A stretch of DNA of 64,000 nucleotides from Paraspadella gotoi (GCA_051294375.1 CM119270.1:99355-163354), one strand, 5' to 3'. Positions 1-35,528 are shown, counted from the stretch's first letter. Program-made: numbers and translations. Notes: a model not told the origin generated them from the sequence alone.

Positions 1-60
1 TTTTGTGTGAGAGTGACCTTAGTTAAAATAAAGCATCTCTCATAAGAAAGCTAAAATATT

Positions 61-174
61 GTAGTCGGCATTGCAACAAGTCCATGAGCTGATGGTTTAT
101 ATCAATGAGCCACTGGGTCAAGACTGAAAGATTATAGGCGAGGTTAAATTGTTGGAATGGCCGACTAAAATATC
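61..174 (-). mobile_element. Short family A fragment with inverted ends
   Basis: tccatgagctgatgg, then tcaatgagccactgggtca, corresponds to the tRNA-like head of family A and is followed by the same leader in decayed form. The fragment is bounded by gtagtcggcattgcaacaa (61-79) and its near-perfect inverse ttgttggaatggccgacta (149-167). A mobile fragment with terminal inverted repeats is one reading. Confidence 0.4.
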
Positions 175-540
175 ACAGGCTAACCGTCTTAAAGCAGCAG
201 TTTGATCAAAGTTTTACAGTATCTATGTATCGAAATTTCACAGTATCTCTCCAAACGAAATCAGTTTCCTTTTTCCTTTTTTTTTCTCGATTTGAAAGTA
301 AATCGNNNNNNNNNNNNNNNNNNNNNNNNNNNNNNNNNNNNNNNNNNNNNNNNNNNNNNNNNNNNNNNNNNNNNNNNNNNNNNNNNNNNNNNNNNNNNNN
401 NNNNNNNNNNNNNNNNNNNNNNNNNNNNNNNNNNNNNNNNNNNNNNNNNNNNNNNNNNNNNNNNNNNNNNNNNNNNNNNNNNNNNNNNNNNNNNNNNNNN
501 NNNNNNNNNNNNNNNNNNNNNNNNNNNNNNNNNNNNNNNN

Positions 541-576
<36 letters not shown>

Positions 577-2570
577 GAAATAACTGAATCTCAATTTGAA
601 AGAAATTCCTTTTTTTCTTTTTTTTNNNNNNNNNNNNNNNNNNNNNNNNNNNNNNNNNNNNNNNNNNNNNNNNNNNNNNNNNNNNNNNNNNNNNNNNNNN
701 NNNNNNNNNNNNNNNNNNNNNNNNNNNNNNNNNNNNNNNNNNNNNNNNNNNNNNNNNNNNNNNNNNNNNNNNNNNNNNNNNNNNNNNNNNNNNNNNNNNN
801 NNNNNNNNNNNNNNNNNNNNNNNNNNNNNNNNNNNNNNNNNNNNNGAAAGAAGAACTTTTTGAAAGGAAATATGCGAGTACGGAATTGTTGTTTTACTTC
901 ATTTTTTGTCTGTCATCGCTAATCATTATCATCGTCGTTGTCGTCATCGTCGTTGTCATCGTCGACAACTTCATCGTCGTCGTCATCGTCGTCATCTTCT
1001 TTGACCTCTTTGACCTCAAATGTCATAAGGAGAAGATTTTCTTTCTTTTTCGTCAAAATCTGGAAAATTGACAAGAAAATTGAGAGGAAAACGACAACGA
1101 CGATGACGACGACGATGATGACGACGACAATGAAGAGGACGATGATGACGATGACGACGACAATGAAGGCGACCATGATGACGATGACGACGACAATGAA
1201 GACGACAACGACGACGATGATGACGATGACGACGANNNNNNNNNNNNNNNNNNNNNNNNNNNNNNNNNNNNNNNNNNNNNNNNNNNNNNNNNNNNNNNNN
1301 NNNNNNNNNNNNNNNNNNNNNNNNNNNNNNNNNNNNNNNNNNNNNNNNNNNNNNNNNNNNNNNNNNNNNNNNNNNNNNNNNNNNNNNNNNNNNNNNNNNN
1401 NNNNNNNNNNNNNNNNNNNNNNNNNNNNNNNNNNNNNNNNNNNNNNNNNNNNNNNNNNNNNNNNNNNNNNNNNNNNNNNNNNNNNNNNNNNNNNNNNNNN
1501 NNNNNNCGACAACGATGACGACGACGACGAAAATCGATCGAAATTTTTCGATAAACGTCAAGATTTTCACTGAGTCGCTTTATCACTTTCACACTTTCTT
1601 CATTTCTCTCTCTCTCTCTCTCTCTCTCNNNNNNNNNNNNNNNNNNNNNNNNNNNNNNNNNNNNNNNNNNNNNNNNNNNNNNNNNNNNNNNNNNNNNNNN
1701 NNNNNNNNNNNNNNNNNNNNNNNNNNNNNNNNNNNNNNNNNNNNNNNNNNNNNNNNNNNNNNNNNNNNNNNNNNNNNNNNNNNNNNNNNNNNNNNNNNNN
1801 NNNNNNNNNNNNNNNNNNNNNNNNNNNNNNNNNNNNNNNNNNNNNNNNNNNNNNNNNNNNNNNNTCTTTTCTCTATCCATTCTTCCTAACCTCTTATCTC
1901 CCACTTAGTTTTCATTCATTATTTTCCACTTGATCTTAAAAAAAAACACTTTTCTCGCAAAAACCCAAATAAAAAAAAAGAAAAGAAAAAGATTAATTGT
2001 TGCCTCAAACCAAAAACACTTTTTACAAAAAAATTTTTCCTCTTCACTTTTCCTTCTTTTTTGTTTTCTTTTGTTTTCTTTTGTTTTTTATTTCACTTTT
2101 CATATTTTTTTAAAGATTTTTTTTCTGTTTGCGATTAGTTAACGCTTGTATTTTTTTATTCAGTGACGTAAAAAGATTAATCATGTTTTTGTTTTCTAAT
2201 TTATTTTTCAGGAAGTTAATGAGAAGCAAAGGACACGCAATCAACATTTATTATTTCTTCGCATTGACTTTGCGTTTTCTCATTTCAAAAACTCCATCTT
2301 ACTATGAAATGATTATATAGATAATACAAGTTTTCCCTTTTTCTTTAAATGATTTTTATATCAATTTTAAATAAATGAATATATAATTTTTAAATATATA
2401 TAACCTCAATTGTAACTTGAATTAAAAGAACTAAATATTTACAAAAAGAAAATGAGCGAAATAAAGGATTTACCGAAAAAAAATAATATAAAAACAATCA
2501 GTTTTTAATTTGTGAATTTTATCTCAGAGAGACCACGCCTGCTTTTTATCCTTGATGACAAGCCGTGAAA

Positions 2571-2628
<58 letters not shown>

Positions 2629-2640
2629 TCATCAGGCAGC
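175..2640 (+). repeat. Gap-rich microsatellite region
   Basis: (ATC)12 at 541-576, CGTCGT/GACGAC blocks at 930-1000 and 1090-1235, and (CT)n at 1605-1628 each abut a gap (306-540, 626-845, 1236-1506, 1629-1864). (CT)n at 2576-2618. The remainder (1865-2570) is AT-rich with no recognised gene. Confidence 0.8.
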
Positions 2641-2683
2641 GTCAATCCAGAGGTGAGCCTACCTTTGCGTTTTAAGGATCAAA

Positions 2684-2708
2684 TCACGTGATCCTATTAG
2701 TCACGTGA
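2684..2708. promoter_or_regulatory. Paired TCACGTGA palindromes
   Basis: TCACGTGA occurs at 2684-2691 and again at 2701-2708, spaced 17 bp. This 8-mer is the core of bHLH-zip sites (MITF/TFE, USF). No gene start is adjacent; the nearest coding exon is 3.8 kb downstream. Confidence 0.4.
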
Positions 2709-2710
2709 TG

Positions 2711-3912
2711 AATCTGATGCCAAAAAAACGTGGAAGAGGAGGAAGAGGAAGAGGAAAATGTATAAAGGGAGGAAGAGGAAGATAAGGAGGAGGAAGAGGA
2801 AGATAATTGGGAGGAAGAGAAAGATGAATATAAGGAGTAAGAGGAAGTGAAAGATAAGAAGGAGGATGAGGAAGTTGAAGATAAGAAGGAGGAAGAGGAA
2901 GAGGAAGACAAGGAGGAGGAAGACGAAGATGAAGATATGGAGGAAGAGGAAGAGAAAGAAGAAGAAGAGAAATATAAGGAGGTGGAAGAGGAAGATGAAG
3001 ATAAGGAGAAAGAGGAAGAGGAGGAAGAGGNNNNNNNNNNNNNNNNNNNNNNNNNNNNNNNNNNNNNNNNNNNNNNNNNNNNNNNNNNNNNNNNNNNNNN
3101 NNNNNNNNNNNNNNNNNNNNNNNNNNNNNNNNNNNNNNNNNNNNNNNNNNNNNNNNNNNNNNNNNNNNNNNNNNNNNNNNNNNNNNNNNNNNNNNNNNNN
3201 NNNNNNNNNNNNNNNNNNNNNNNNNNNNNNNNNNNNNNNNNNNNNNNNNNNNNNNNNNNNNNNNNNNNNNNNNNNNNNNNNNNNNNNNNNNNNNNNNNNN
3301 NNNNNNNNNNNNNNNNNNNNNNNNNNNNNNNNNNNNNNNNNNNNNNNNNNNNNNNNNNNNNNNNNNNNNNNNNNNNNNNNNNNNNNNNNNNNNNNNNNNN
3401 NNNNNNNNNNNNNNNNNNNNNNNNNNNNNNNNNNNNNNNNNNNNNNNNNNNNNNNNNNNNNNNNNNNNNNNNNNNNNNNNNNNNNNNNNNNNNNNNNNNN
3501 NNNNNNNNNNNNNNNNNNNNNNNNNNNNNNNNNNNNNNNNNNNNNNNNNNNNNNNNNNNNNNNNNNNNNNNNNNNNNNNNNNNNNNNNNNNNNNNNNNNN
3601 NNNNNNNNNNNNNNNNNNNNNNNNNNNNNNNNNNNNNNNNNNNNNNNNNNNNNNNNNNNNNNNNNNNNNNNNNNNNNNNNNNNNNNNNNNNNNNNNNNNN
3701 NNNNNNNNNNNNNNNNNNNNNNGGAGGAGGATGAAGATGAAGATAAGGAGAAAGAGGAAGAGAAGGAAGAGGAAGAGGCAAATAAGGAGGAAGAAGAAAA
3801 GAAAGACAAGGAGGAGGAGGATGAAGATGAAGATAAGGTGAAAGAGGAAGAAGAGTGGAGGAAAGAAAGAAAGGAAAAAAATAAAAGGAAAGAAGGAAAG
3901 AAAAGATAAAAA
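2711..3912 (+). repeat. Purine-only tract (GGA/AGA), interrupted by a 692-N gap
   Basis: GAGGAAGAG-type repeats run on both sides of the gap 3031-3722. Frames on both strands (Glu/Lys-rich plus, Ser/Leu-rich minus) are repeat artefacts. Confidence 0.85.
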
Positions 3913-4212
3913 AAGGAAAGACTTTCTTTAAAATGACAAGTATTCGACACACACTCCANNNNNNNNNNATCTTCTATCTTCTATTCGAACTTCTTTTCTA
4001 TCTTCTGTTCTAGCTTCTATTCTATCTTCTTTTCTTCGTTTTAGCATAAATAACAAAAAATTAACTGCAATTTAAGCAACATTAAATTTCTGGTTAGGTA
4101 CACAAGTGTTATAGATATGCAAATTAAAGGTCTTAAGGAACCTCACCTTCTTTCCAAACAGTATTACTTGAGTTATGAGCAGTTAAAAAGTAAGTAGGTC
4201 AGTCCAACAGAC

Positions 4213-4322
4213 ATAGCGACCGACCGACCGACCGACCGACCGACTGACACGACCGACCGACCGACGACCGACCGACCGACCTGACCGACCGACCGACGAC
4301 CGACCGACCGCAACCGACCGAC
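4213..4322 (+). repeat. (CGAC)n microsatellite
   Basis: CGAC/CCGA tetranucleotides with a few interruptions. A related block is at 8320-8400. Between 4323 and 5060 the sequence is AT-rich with a GATAAT repeat (4612-4668) and no gene. Confidence 0.85.
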
Positions 4323-5058
4323 CTTCTATACCCAGTGTCTTAAAGAGTTGCTTCGCGAATAACTAATAAAAGATAAAAGAAATAGAAAATTTAAGGGAAA
4401 GTGGAAGATATTTTCTGTACATCAAACAATGCAACCATAAAGTAAGAAAAAGAAAAAGTTAAAAAGTTAAAAAAGTAATAATAAAACTCAACAGAATAAA
4501 AGTTATTGAATTAGTTCTGTCTGGGAACTTCCCAACTTCTGAAAAGTATGATTAGATAAAAATCACCAGAGTGGAAAAAAGGGAAAAAATGTAGCTCAGC
4601 CTTTTAAAAATTATGATAATGATAATAATAATGATAATGATAATAATAATGATAATGATAATGATCATGCAAGTGATGATTATAGTGAATTTTTTGCAGG
4701 AGAAAACCGTGACTTTCCATTTTTCAAAAGTGTGATTCCAATGGATTCGAACGCTTAACTTTCTCATCAGCGACATTTTAATTAAAAACGAAAAAATTAA
4801 TCATTTCACTCTGTCAAAAAAACGAAAAAATATTTTATTTCATACTTAATTCAAATTGTTTTAATTTACCTTTCTTTTTCCTCATTTTATGTTTATTTCA
4901 CTTAATCTTCTCTTTAATATTTTAATATCTTCTTCTCTTAATATAAACTCTCTTCTTTTCCTCCTCTCTTAAATTCCTATAATAATTCTATTCCCTTTTC
5001 TCCTTTCGTTCCAGAATTCTCCGTACATCTCGTGGGTCGAACTCCGTAGATTTCCGGT

Positions 5059-5063
<5 letters not shown>

Positions 5064-5105
<42 letters not shown>
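5064..5105 (+). repeat. (CT)n microsatellite, followed by AT-rich DNA
   Basis: A pure CT run. 5106-5730 is A-rich with no gene; CCACGTGCTGCCACGC at 5108 contains an E-box. Confidence 0.8.
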
Positions 5106-5109
<4 letters not shown>

Positions 5110-5739
5110 ACGTGCTGCCACGCGCCACTGAATATCGCATTGAGTCAAACGCGCTTTTTCCTTTTTCTACCGGAAGTGAAGCTCATGGAAGAGGAGGACC
5201 GATCGACCGACCGAACGATTATCGCGTTGAAAGAATAAATAAATAAAAAAGGAAAAAAAGGGGGACATCTGGTGGAACAAATTAAAAGCTAAAAAATAAA
5301 AACAAAAGTCAAAAGTCAAAAGTCGAAAAAAAAGAAAACGATTCTAGTTTTTTTTATTCGCTATAAAAAAAGGGAAACAAAATAAAGAGACTCCACTGTA
5401 TCAAATAAAGAGACTCGACTGTATCCAGGGAAAAACGACGAATTAAACGAACAAAAAAAGAAACAAAATAAAAAACAAAAAAAGAAACAAAAAACCAAAA
5501 AAAGGAAAATACAATAAAATCGAAAAAGAATTTTGTTAAAATAATTTTTATCTTTTGCGAAAAATTATAAAATGGACATTTACAATTAATGAAAAAAATT
5601 CAAAACATTAAACAAACAAAAACCAACAACAACAGCAACAACAACAACAATAACATCTTGACGAAAGAAACGAATTTCCTTTTTCATAATTTCATTTTTA
5701 TTTCGTGACCAAAAAATATTTTTCTTTCGCCTGACGGAA

Positions 5740-6190
5740 ACATCTCTGCCGCCTGATTCAACTAACTCGTCCATCTGATCCAACATTTGTTCCGCCTGAT
5801 TCATCTCTCTCATCCGCCTGATTCATCTCTCTCCTCCCCCTGATTCATCTCTCTCATCCGCCTAATTCATCTCTCTTCTCCGACTGTTTCATCTCACTCC
5901 TCCGCCTGATTCATCTCTTTTCTCCTACTGATTCATCCATCCCTACACCCGATTAACGTTGGTTTTGACTGAATCAAATTCCTTTAACCTCAGAGTCACA
6001 AGAATTTGCCTCATCTGACTCAACAAGGCTTTTCTGTCTGATCTCGTCTCGCCGGCTTGACCGGACCAGACCTGACCTTCGTCATCTTACCTGACGCAGC
6101 CTGACCATAACAAAAGAGGACCCTCTTCGCCTGACACAACCTCCTGACCAATTCTGACCCATTATGGTCCATTCTGACCTTTAAGGCCAA
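5740..6190 (+). repeat. Minisatellite of cctgattcatctctc units and related CCTGAC words
   Basis: About nine imperfect units of roughly 22-24 bases (cgcctgattcatctctctcc) run to about 5950, followed by looser cctgacc repeats to 6190. Short minus-strand frames here are not convincing. Confidence 0.65.
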
Positions 6191-6298
6191 AAAAAGAAGA
6201 AATTTTCTCTCCACGTTTTTTCCCGCGATTAATTTTCTCACCTAGAAATCTGACTACATCACATCACACTTTAACTACATCAGCCTCTTATCCGTCAA

Positions 6299-6300
<2 letters not shown>

Positions 6301-6361
<61 letters not shown>

Positions 6362-6516
6362 TTTTTTCGCTTCACTCCTCACGTGCGAAACAGATAAACC
6401 AGATTTGGTGGAAGAAAGAAAATAAAAGGAGGAAAAAGAAAACAGAGGAAAAGAGAAGAAAAGAGAAGAAAAGAGAAGAAAAGAAAAGATAAAAAAAAAA
6501 GAGAAGAAAAGTAAAG
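6301..6516 (+). promoter_or_regulatory. Probable ZC3H10 promoter-proximal region: (CT)29 tract and purine-rich leader
   Basis: A 58-base (CT)n tract at 6301-6358 ends about 160 bases before the ATG. A CACGTG E-box lies at about 6380-6385, followed by a purine-only leader of GAAAA/GAGAA units. In arthropods GAGA repeats near starts bind GAGA factor. The core promoter and transcription start are not visible, and CT tracts are frequent throughout the window, so this is suggestive only. Confidence 0.35.
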
Positions 6517-29504
<22,988 letters not shown>

Positions 29505-29606
29505 AAAAAAAATAGACGGACGGACGGAAGAAATAATTGACAGACTCACGGACAATAAATTGACAGGTTCACAAACAAAAAAGCAGATGTGAAACAGAGG
29601 GTTAGA

Positions 29607-29785
29607 CGGAAAGAAATACAGTTGGATAGACAGAAAAACAGTTGGATAGACGGAAAGAAATACAGTTGGATAGACAGAAAGAAATACAGTTGGATAGACG
29701 GAAAGAAATACAGTTGGATAGACGGAAAGAAATACAGTTGGATAGATGGAAAGAAATACAGTTGGATAGACGGACAGGGAGAAGA
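29607..29785 (+). repeat. 24-bp minisatellite in the ZC3H10 3' UTR
   Basis: The unit gatagacggaaagaaatacagttg is repeated seven to eight times. The multiple-of-three period keeps a short frame open (KKYSWIDG repeats), but it lies beyond the ZC3H10 stop with a further stop between, so I read it as non-coding. Confidence 0.8.
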
Positions 29786-30245
29786 AAAACTAAAGTTATA
29801 TATACTTAAAACCTAATAACGAAGATTATTAAAATACTTGAAGATATAAGAAATTAAAATTATGTTTAGATTTTATAAAAAAGCAATGATTAACTAAGTT
29901 TGTGAGATTGAATAATGAATAATACTATAATAATAATGATAATAATTATAAAATGAACGAAAATGAACAGAATAACAATGAGTGTGAGAGTGACGTTTTA
30001 ATGACGAAGACTGTAATAGTGATTTCACTGACTGTGAGATACTGATTTCTAATTTGTCGCGAAAAAAAGGTTTAAAATGGAAGAAAGAGAAAGAAAAAAA
30101 TGAGGGAGACGAAAATATTTATTCTTGAAAAAAAAAACAAAAAAAAAAAAACAAACAAAAAACAAAAAAGAAAAAAAAGAAAAAAAATTGTCTTGAAATT
30201 TGAAGCTTGAAAATTCGTAGATATTTTTTTTTAGATTTGGCTTGA

Positions 30246-30251
30246 AATAAA
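30246..30251 (+). terminator. AATAAA poly(A) signal candidate for ZC3H10
   Basis: An exact AATAAA lies about 740 bases after the ZC3H10 stop codon. The intervening 3' UTR contains the 24-bp minisatellite and an A-rich stretch at 30128-30187. No cleavage site can be seen. Confidence 0.35.
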
Positions 30252-31494
30252 GTATATTAAGACAAGCGACGTTGATTTATTTCGTTACATTCTCGCGTTT
30301 TACAATCTACATCAGTAGGAGAAAGCCAAACATTTAGTAACAAATTTCGACAACGATATCTTTTATTCTTCACTTTTTCCCATAAAAAACGAAAAAAATA
30401 TTTAGAAAATATTTTGTATTTTGTATGATTAAGTTTAAAGTGTCGAATTTTGTTCTTTTATTTTAGAATTTTCGATCAAAATTTATTAGAAAAAAAAGTC
30501 GCATCGAAATTAGTTTAGTTTTGAGTAGAATCGAATTAATGCACAAAAAGTATAATTTATTTGAAATGTAAATGATTATTTTAATGTAAATATTTGAAAA
30601 AAAATTTTTCCGTCGAACAATATTTTGTTTAATTTATAACTAAAAATTGATAACTTAAAAACCTCGAAAAAAAGTTCCAGGAAAAACAAGGTTGTTCGTT
30701 TAAAATAAAAACAATTTGTTTTGAAATGTATTTGTTATTGTTATTTTTCTTGTTTTCGCCATTTATTATTATTTTTTTCATGCGTATATTTAAAACGTTA
30801 TCATTTCGCCTGAACGAAACGGGAGAATTCATACTGATTTTACTATGTATGTCTGTCATGTTGTTATATGCACGAAATAGTGAAAAAGTGTTTTTTTCTA
30901 TACGTCAGTAAAGAAATTATTGTGATTTTTTGTGAGTTTTTAAAAACTTTTTAATTAAAAAACCAAAAGTTCAACAATTTAAACCAATTATATTTTTTTA
31001 ATTTTAAAATTGTTTTCGTTGCTAATTTGTCAGTTTTACTTTCTTTTGAAATTGCGAAAAATACATGTGATCGATAGTCCTTTTGTTTTTTTTTTATTTT
31101 CGGTTGGTGATCATGATTCAAAAATATAGGATTAGTTAGTTTGATATTATTCGTTGCTGACATACTAGTTCACTTTCATGAAAAAAATATTAAAAAAATA
31201 TATTTAAGTACAAATTATAATTTGCCAATGATAAACCATACAAACTGTTCTTTTGTTTGTTTTTTAATTTCAAAAATATCCGGTAGATGATCATTTGTTT
31301 AGAAGATGTGGAATTAATTTGGTTTAATCTATGAGTTAAAAATAGTATTACTCTTTGATATTGTAGTAAAAGTTGATACACAATGTACAAAACTTTATAT
31401 AAAAAGTGAACAAATAAGAAAAATCTGTAAAAGATAAAGAATTATATCGTTCTTCTGCTCTATCATAAACCGGTTTATCGCTGAACTTTGACGA

Positions 31495-31497
<3 letters not shown>

Positions 31498-31536
<39 letters not shown>

Positions 31537-31670
31537 ATCTTCTTTGCTTCAATCGAATCTTTTCTCTGAAACTAAATTCAGTTTTATCTCGATTTCAGTC
31601 CAAAAAAATATATGAACAGGATTTTTATTAATCTTTAATTTTTATTTTGTTAATTATTTTATAATTTAAA
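31498..31670 (+). promoter_or_regulatory. Probable SLC25A10 promoter-proximal region: (CT)19 tract and initiator-like motifs
   Basis: The (CT)n tract at 31498-31535 ends 136 bases before the start codon. TCAGTT at 31578-31583 and TCAGTC at 31595-31600 resemble the arthropod initiator TCAKT. No TATA box is placed convincingly. The position mirrors the CT tract upstream of ZC3H10. Inference only. Confidence 0.3.
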
Positions 31671-31697
31671 ATGTCGTCCAGCGAAGGAACGAAAAAG
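31671..31697 (+). CDS. SLC25A10: SLC25A10 exon 1 (start codon)
   Basis: It encodes MSSSEGTKK, a short N-terminus like those of other Dic proteins. The ATG has A at -3 (taaaATG) and the donor is AAG|GTCAGT at 31698. It joins exon 2 (ISKWYMGG) in phase 0 and aligns with the family pattern of M...VSRWYFGG. Confidence 0.8.
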
Positions 31698-33224
31698 GTC
31701 AGTTAACAGATGCAATTAAATCTAAAATCAAATGTTTAGATTTAAGATTTAGATTTAAAGATTTATATTTAGGGTTAGATTTTAAGAGTTGTTCCCACTT
31801 AAAATATAAATCCACCAGTTACTATTTTGGTATAAGATTAAGTTTTATTTCGAATTTTTTGTGCATTAGCAAACTATTTATTTGTTCAATATCTTTAACT
31901 ATTTTTCACTTCATTATCAGTGGTTGTGAAAAATATACATGATCGGAGAGAGAGAAACATAATTTTAGAGAAAAAAAAATTATAAAAGAGTGAAAAAACA
32001 TACTATTTATATGTACAATTGAAATATTCTTTGAAACATTTTACCACTTCATTGATAAGGAAGCCAGGTACTCTGGTAGTGAATAAACGAGACTGTGAGA
32101 GAGTCTTGATTGAAAGCTTGCAGGGACCTGCTATGTCATTATCTTGTAAGAGTGATGGAGGCCTGAAACCAGCAAAGCCTGTCCAAAGTCAGGGGCAAGA
32201 AAGATCATTTATTAAATGAATGGATTATTTTGTATTAGTTTTTTACAGTTTTATAAGACGTTAAAGTTGACAAAATATTGATCGAGAAAAAACAAGGGCT
32301 GCTCTCTCGTGTTTGTTTGCGTAGTGATAATAATAATCTCATAATTAAACTAATTCTAACATAAATTTTACTCTGTGTCCTTCATTGCCGCCAGATTTCC
32401 AAATGGTACATGGGCGGATTGGCTTCAATGGGCGCTGCTTGTTGCACTCATCCATTGGATTTGGTCAAAGTCCATCTGCAAACACAACAGCAAGCGAAGA
32501 TGGGAATGTTGCAGGTCTGAGAAACATTTAGATTTATAAGTCAGAGAAAGATAAGATTTAGAAGATGGGAGTGTTGTAGGTCTTAGAAGCATTTAGATTT
32601 ATAAGTCAGGGAAATATTTAAATTTATAAGATAGGAATGTTGCAGGTCTGGAAAACATTTAGATTTATAAGTCAGGAAACATTTAGATTTAGAAGATGGG
32701 AATTTGGCAGGTCTGGGAAATATTTCGATTATTAAGTCAGGGAAAGATTTAAATTTAGAAGGAGGGAATGTTGCAGGTCTGAGAAACATTTAGATTTATA
32801 AGTCAGGGAAAGATCTAGATTTAGAAGATGGGAATGTTGCAGGTCTGGAAAAAATTTAGATTTTAAGTCAGGGAAAGATTTAGATTTAGAAGATTGGAAT
32901 GTTGCAGGAAGGAAAGATTTTGGTTTCCTTAGGTGGTTCTTAGGTCAACAATTTAAAAATTAAATAATCTTATCATTTAATATCTCTAGTTTTAACAGAT
33001 TCCATATACAGATCATATCACATTTAGAGATGATATTTTTACATTTACAGATGGGAGTCAAAGTTGCTAAGAACGAGGGATTTTTCGCTCTCTACAATGG
33101 ACTGACCGCTTCGTTACTTAGACAAGGAACTTATTCCACAACGAGATTTGCCATCTATGAGATAGGTGAAATGAAGAGGTGACTCTGTAAACATCTGTAA
33201 GATATTGAACTTATTTTACTGTAA

Positions 33225-33261
<37 letters not shown>

Positions 33262-33424
33262 GATCTCTCTCTTCTCCTTCATTCTCTTCTCATTCCCCTC
33301 TCTTCTTCCATTCCCCATTTCAAAAATCAACTTATTTCCCCTTTTTCCTGTCCTTACCTTTCACCTGTCCTGAAATCTGACCACTGTCCTTTCTCAATTC
33401 TTGTAGATCTCTCCTCTCCTCTCT

Positions 33425-33466
<42 letters not shown>

Positions 33467-35528
33467 ACTCTCTCTCTCTCTCCTTATATTTATGATTGTG
33501 TAAAATTACAAATGTCAAATGCTGATGAAGACTCGAAAAACAAGAGTCGAAACATGTCCAATACTCTGTAATAAAATCGTTTGTAAAAATATCTAAAAAC
33601 TTTCGTTTCGAATCTGCTGATATTATCTTTTTAAAAAAAATAGTATTTTTAATCTTTTCTTCATTGTCTCTTTTATCTTTTCCTCTCAATCCCCCTTCTT
33701 CGTTTCCTTCCTCTCTTACCTCCTCTCCTCCCTCTTTTCCTTTTTTCTCCTTTCTTTCCTCCTTTCCTCCCCCATCTAATTCCTCCTCTCCTCCCTCTTT
33801 TCCTTCTTTCTCCTTCTTTTCCTCCTTTCCTTCCTCATCTAATTCCTCCTCTCCTCCTTCTTTTCCTTCCTTTCCTCCTTTCCTCCCCCTTCTAATTCCT
33901 CCTCTCCTCCCTCTTTTCCTCCTTTCCTCCCTCATCTCCTTCCTCTCCTTCCTCCTCTCCTCCTTCTTTTCCTTCTTTCTCCCTCCTTTCCTCCCTCCTT
34001 TCCTCCTTTCCTCCCTCCCTCTCTTCCTCTCCCTCCGACAAACAGTCAAAGCCCGCATAACTCCGCCCGACGGAATTCTCCCTTTTCCTCAAAAAGTCGC
34101 TTTGGCGGCTTTTGCTGGTTTTTGCGGCGGCATTGTCGGTACGCCGGCCGACATGGTCAACGTGAGAATGCAGAATGACATGAAGTTGTCGGCTGAAGCG
34201 AGAAGAAACTATAAGCACGCGGTTGATGGATTGTATAGAGTTTATAGGTGAGAGAAAAGAGAGGAAGGGGAGAGAAGAGAAGATAAGAGAAGAGAGAAGA
34301 AAAGAAAAGAAATGATAATAGAGAAACACTTCGATTGTTTTAAATCAGCTCTCTATCTGTAATGCCATCTCATCTCTATCTCGCCTTCTCTTCCCATCAT
34401 CTTTACCTCCATCTGTAATGCCATCCCATTTCTATCTCGCCATCTCCTCCCATCATCTTTTCCTCCATCTGCAATTTCATCTCATTCCATCTGTTCCCCT
34501 CTAATTTTAAGCGAGGAAGGGATCCGCTCTCTCTTCTCTGGCGTCTCTATGGCTTCATCAAGAGCTGTGATGGTCACCATAGGACAAATTAGCTTTTATG
34601 ATCAGTTTAAGCAAATGCTCATCGCTTCAGGTAAGAATATCATCGTTATCATTGTCATCATCAACATCATCATCATCATCATCATCGTTATTCTTAATTT
34701 CATAATCATCGTCATCATCATCATCGGTTTTATTACTATCATAATAATCATCATCATCGTCGTCATCATCATCATCTTCATCATGGTTATCATTGTCACC
34801 ATCATCATCATCGGTAACATTACTATCATAATCATCATCATCATCATCATCAACATCGTTATCATTGTCATCATCATCATCATCATAGTCATCGTCATCA
34901 TGACCCTAACTCCATCCATCCATCCATCCATCCATCCATCCGTNNNNNNNNNNNNNNNNNNNNNNNNNCGCTCTCTCTGGCGTCTCTATGGCATTCATCA
35001 AAGAGCTGATGAATGTCACCATCAGGACGAAAAATTAAGCTTTTAATGATCCAGTTTAAGCCAAAAATGGACTCATCGCTTCAAGGTTAAGAATATCATC
35101 TTATCATTGTCATCATCAACATCATCTTCATCATCATCCATCAGTTATTCTTAATTTCATTAATCATACACGTCAATCCATCAATCATCGCGTATTACTA
35201 TCATAATAATTCATCCATCATCTCGTCCATCATCATTCATCTTCATCATTGTTATCATTGTCACCCATCATCATCATACAGAGTAAAATTACCTATCAAA
35301 ATCATCATACACTCATCATCATCAACACTCGTTATCATTGCTCTCATCATCAATCATCATAGTCATCGTCATTCAATGACCCTAACTCCAATATCCATCC
35401 ATCCATACCATCCATCCATTTCCGTCCGTCCGTCCATCCATCACCATCCAACAATCCATCCATCCCATCCATCCATTCAATCCATCCGCCCTCCATCGAT
35501 CCATCCATCCATCCATCCATTCATCCAT

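Noticed and set aside
919-1904. Long open frames of Val/Ile, Ser, Arg or Asp across N gaps
   Set aside because: They are made of triplet repeats and N positions translated as X; no start context, splice sites or conserved protein.
2684-3952. Glu/Lys-rich plus-strand and Ser/Leu-rich minus-strand frames of 300-420 residues
   Set aside because: Purine tract with a 692-N gap; frames exist only because GGA/AGA repeats lack stops.
33465-34058. Minus-strand 197-residue Lys/Glu-rich frame
   Set aside because: It is the complement of the polypyrimidine tract before SLC25A10 exon 4.
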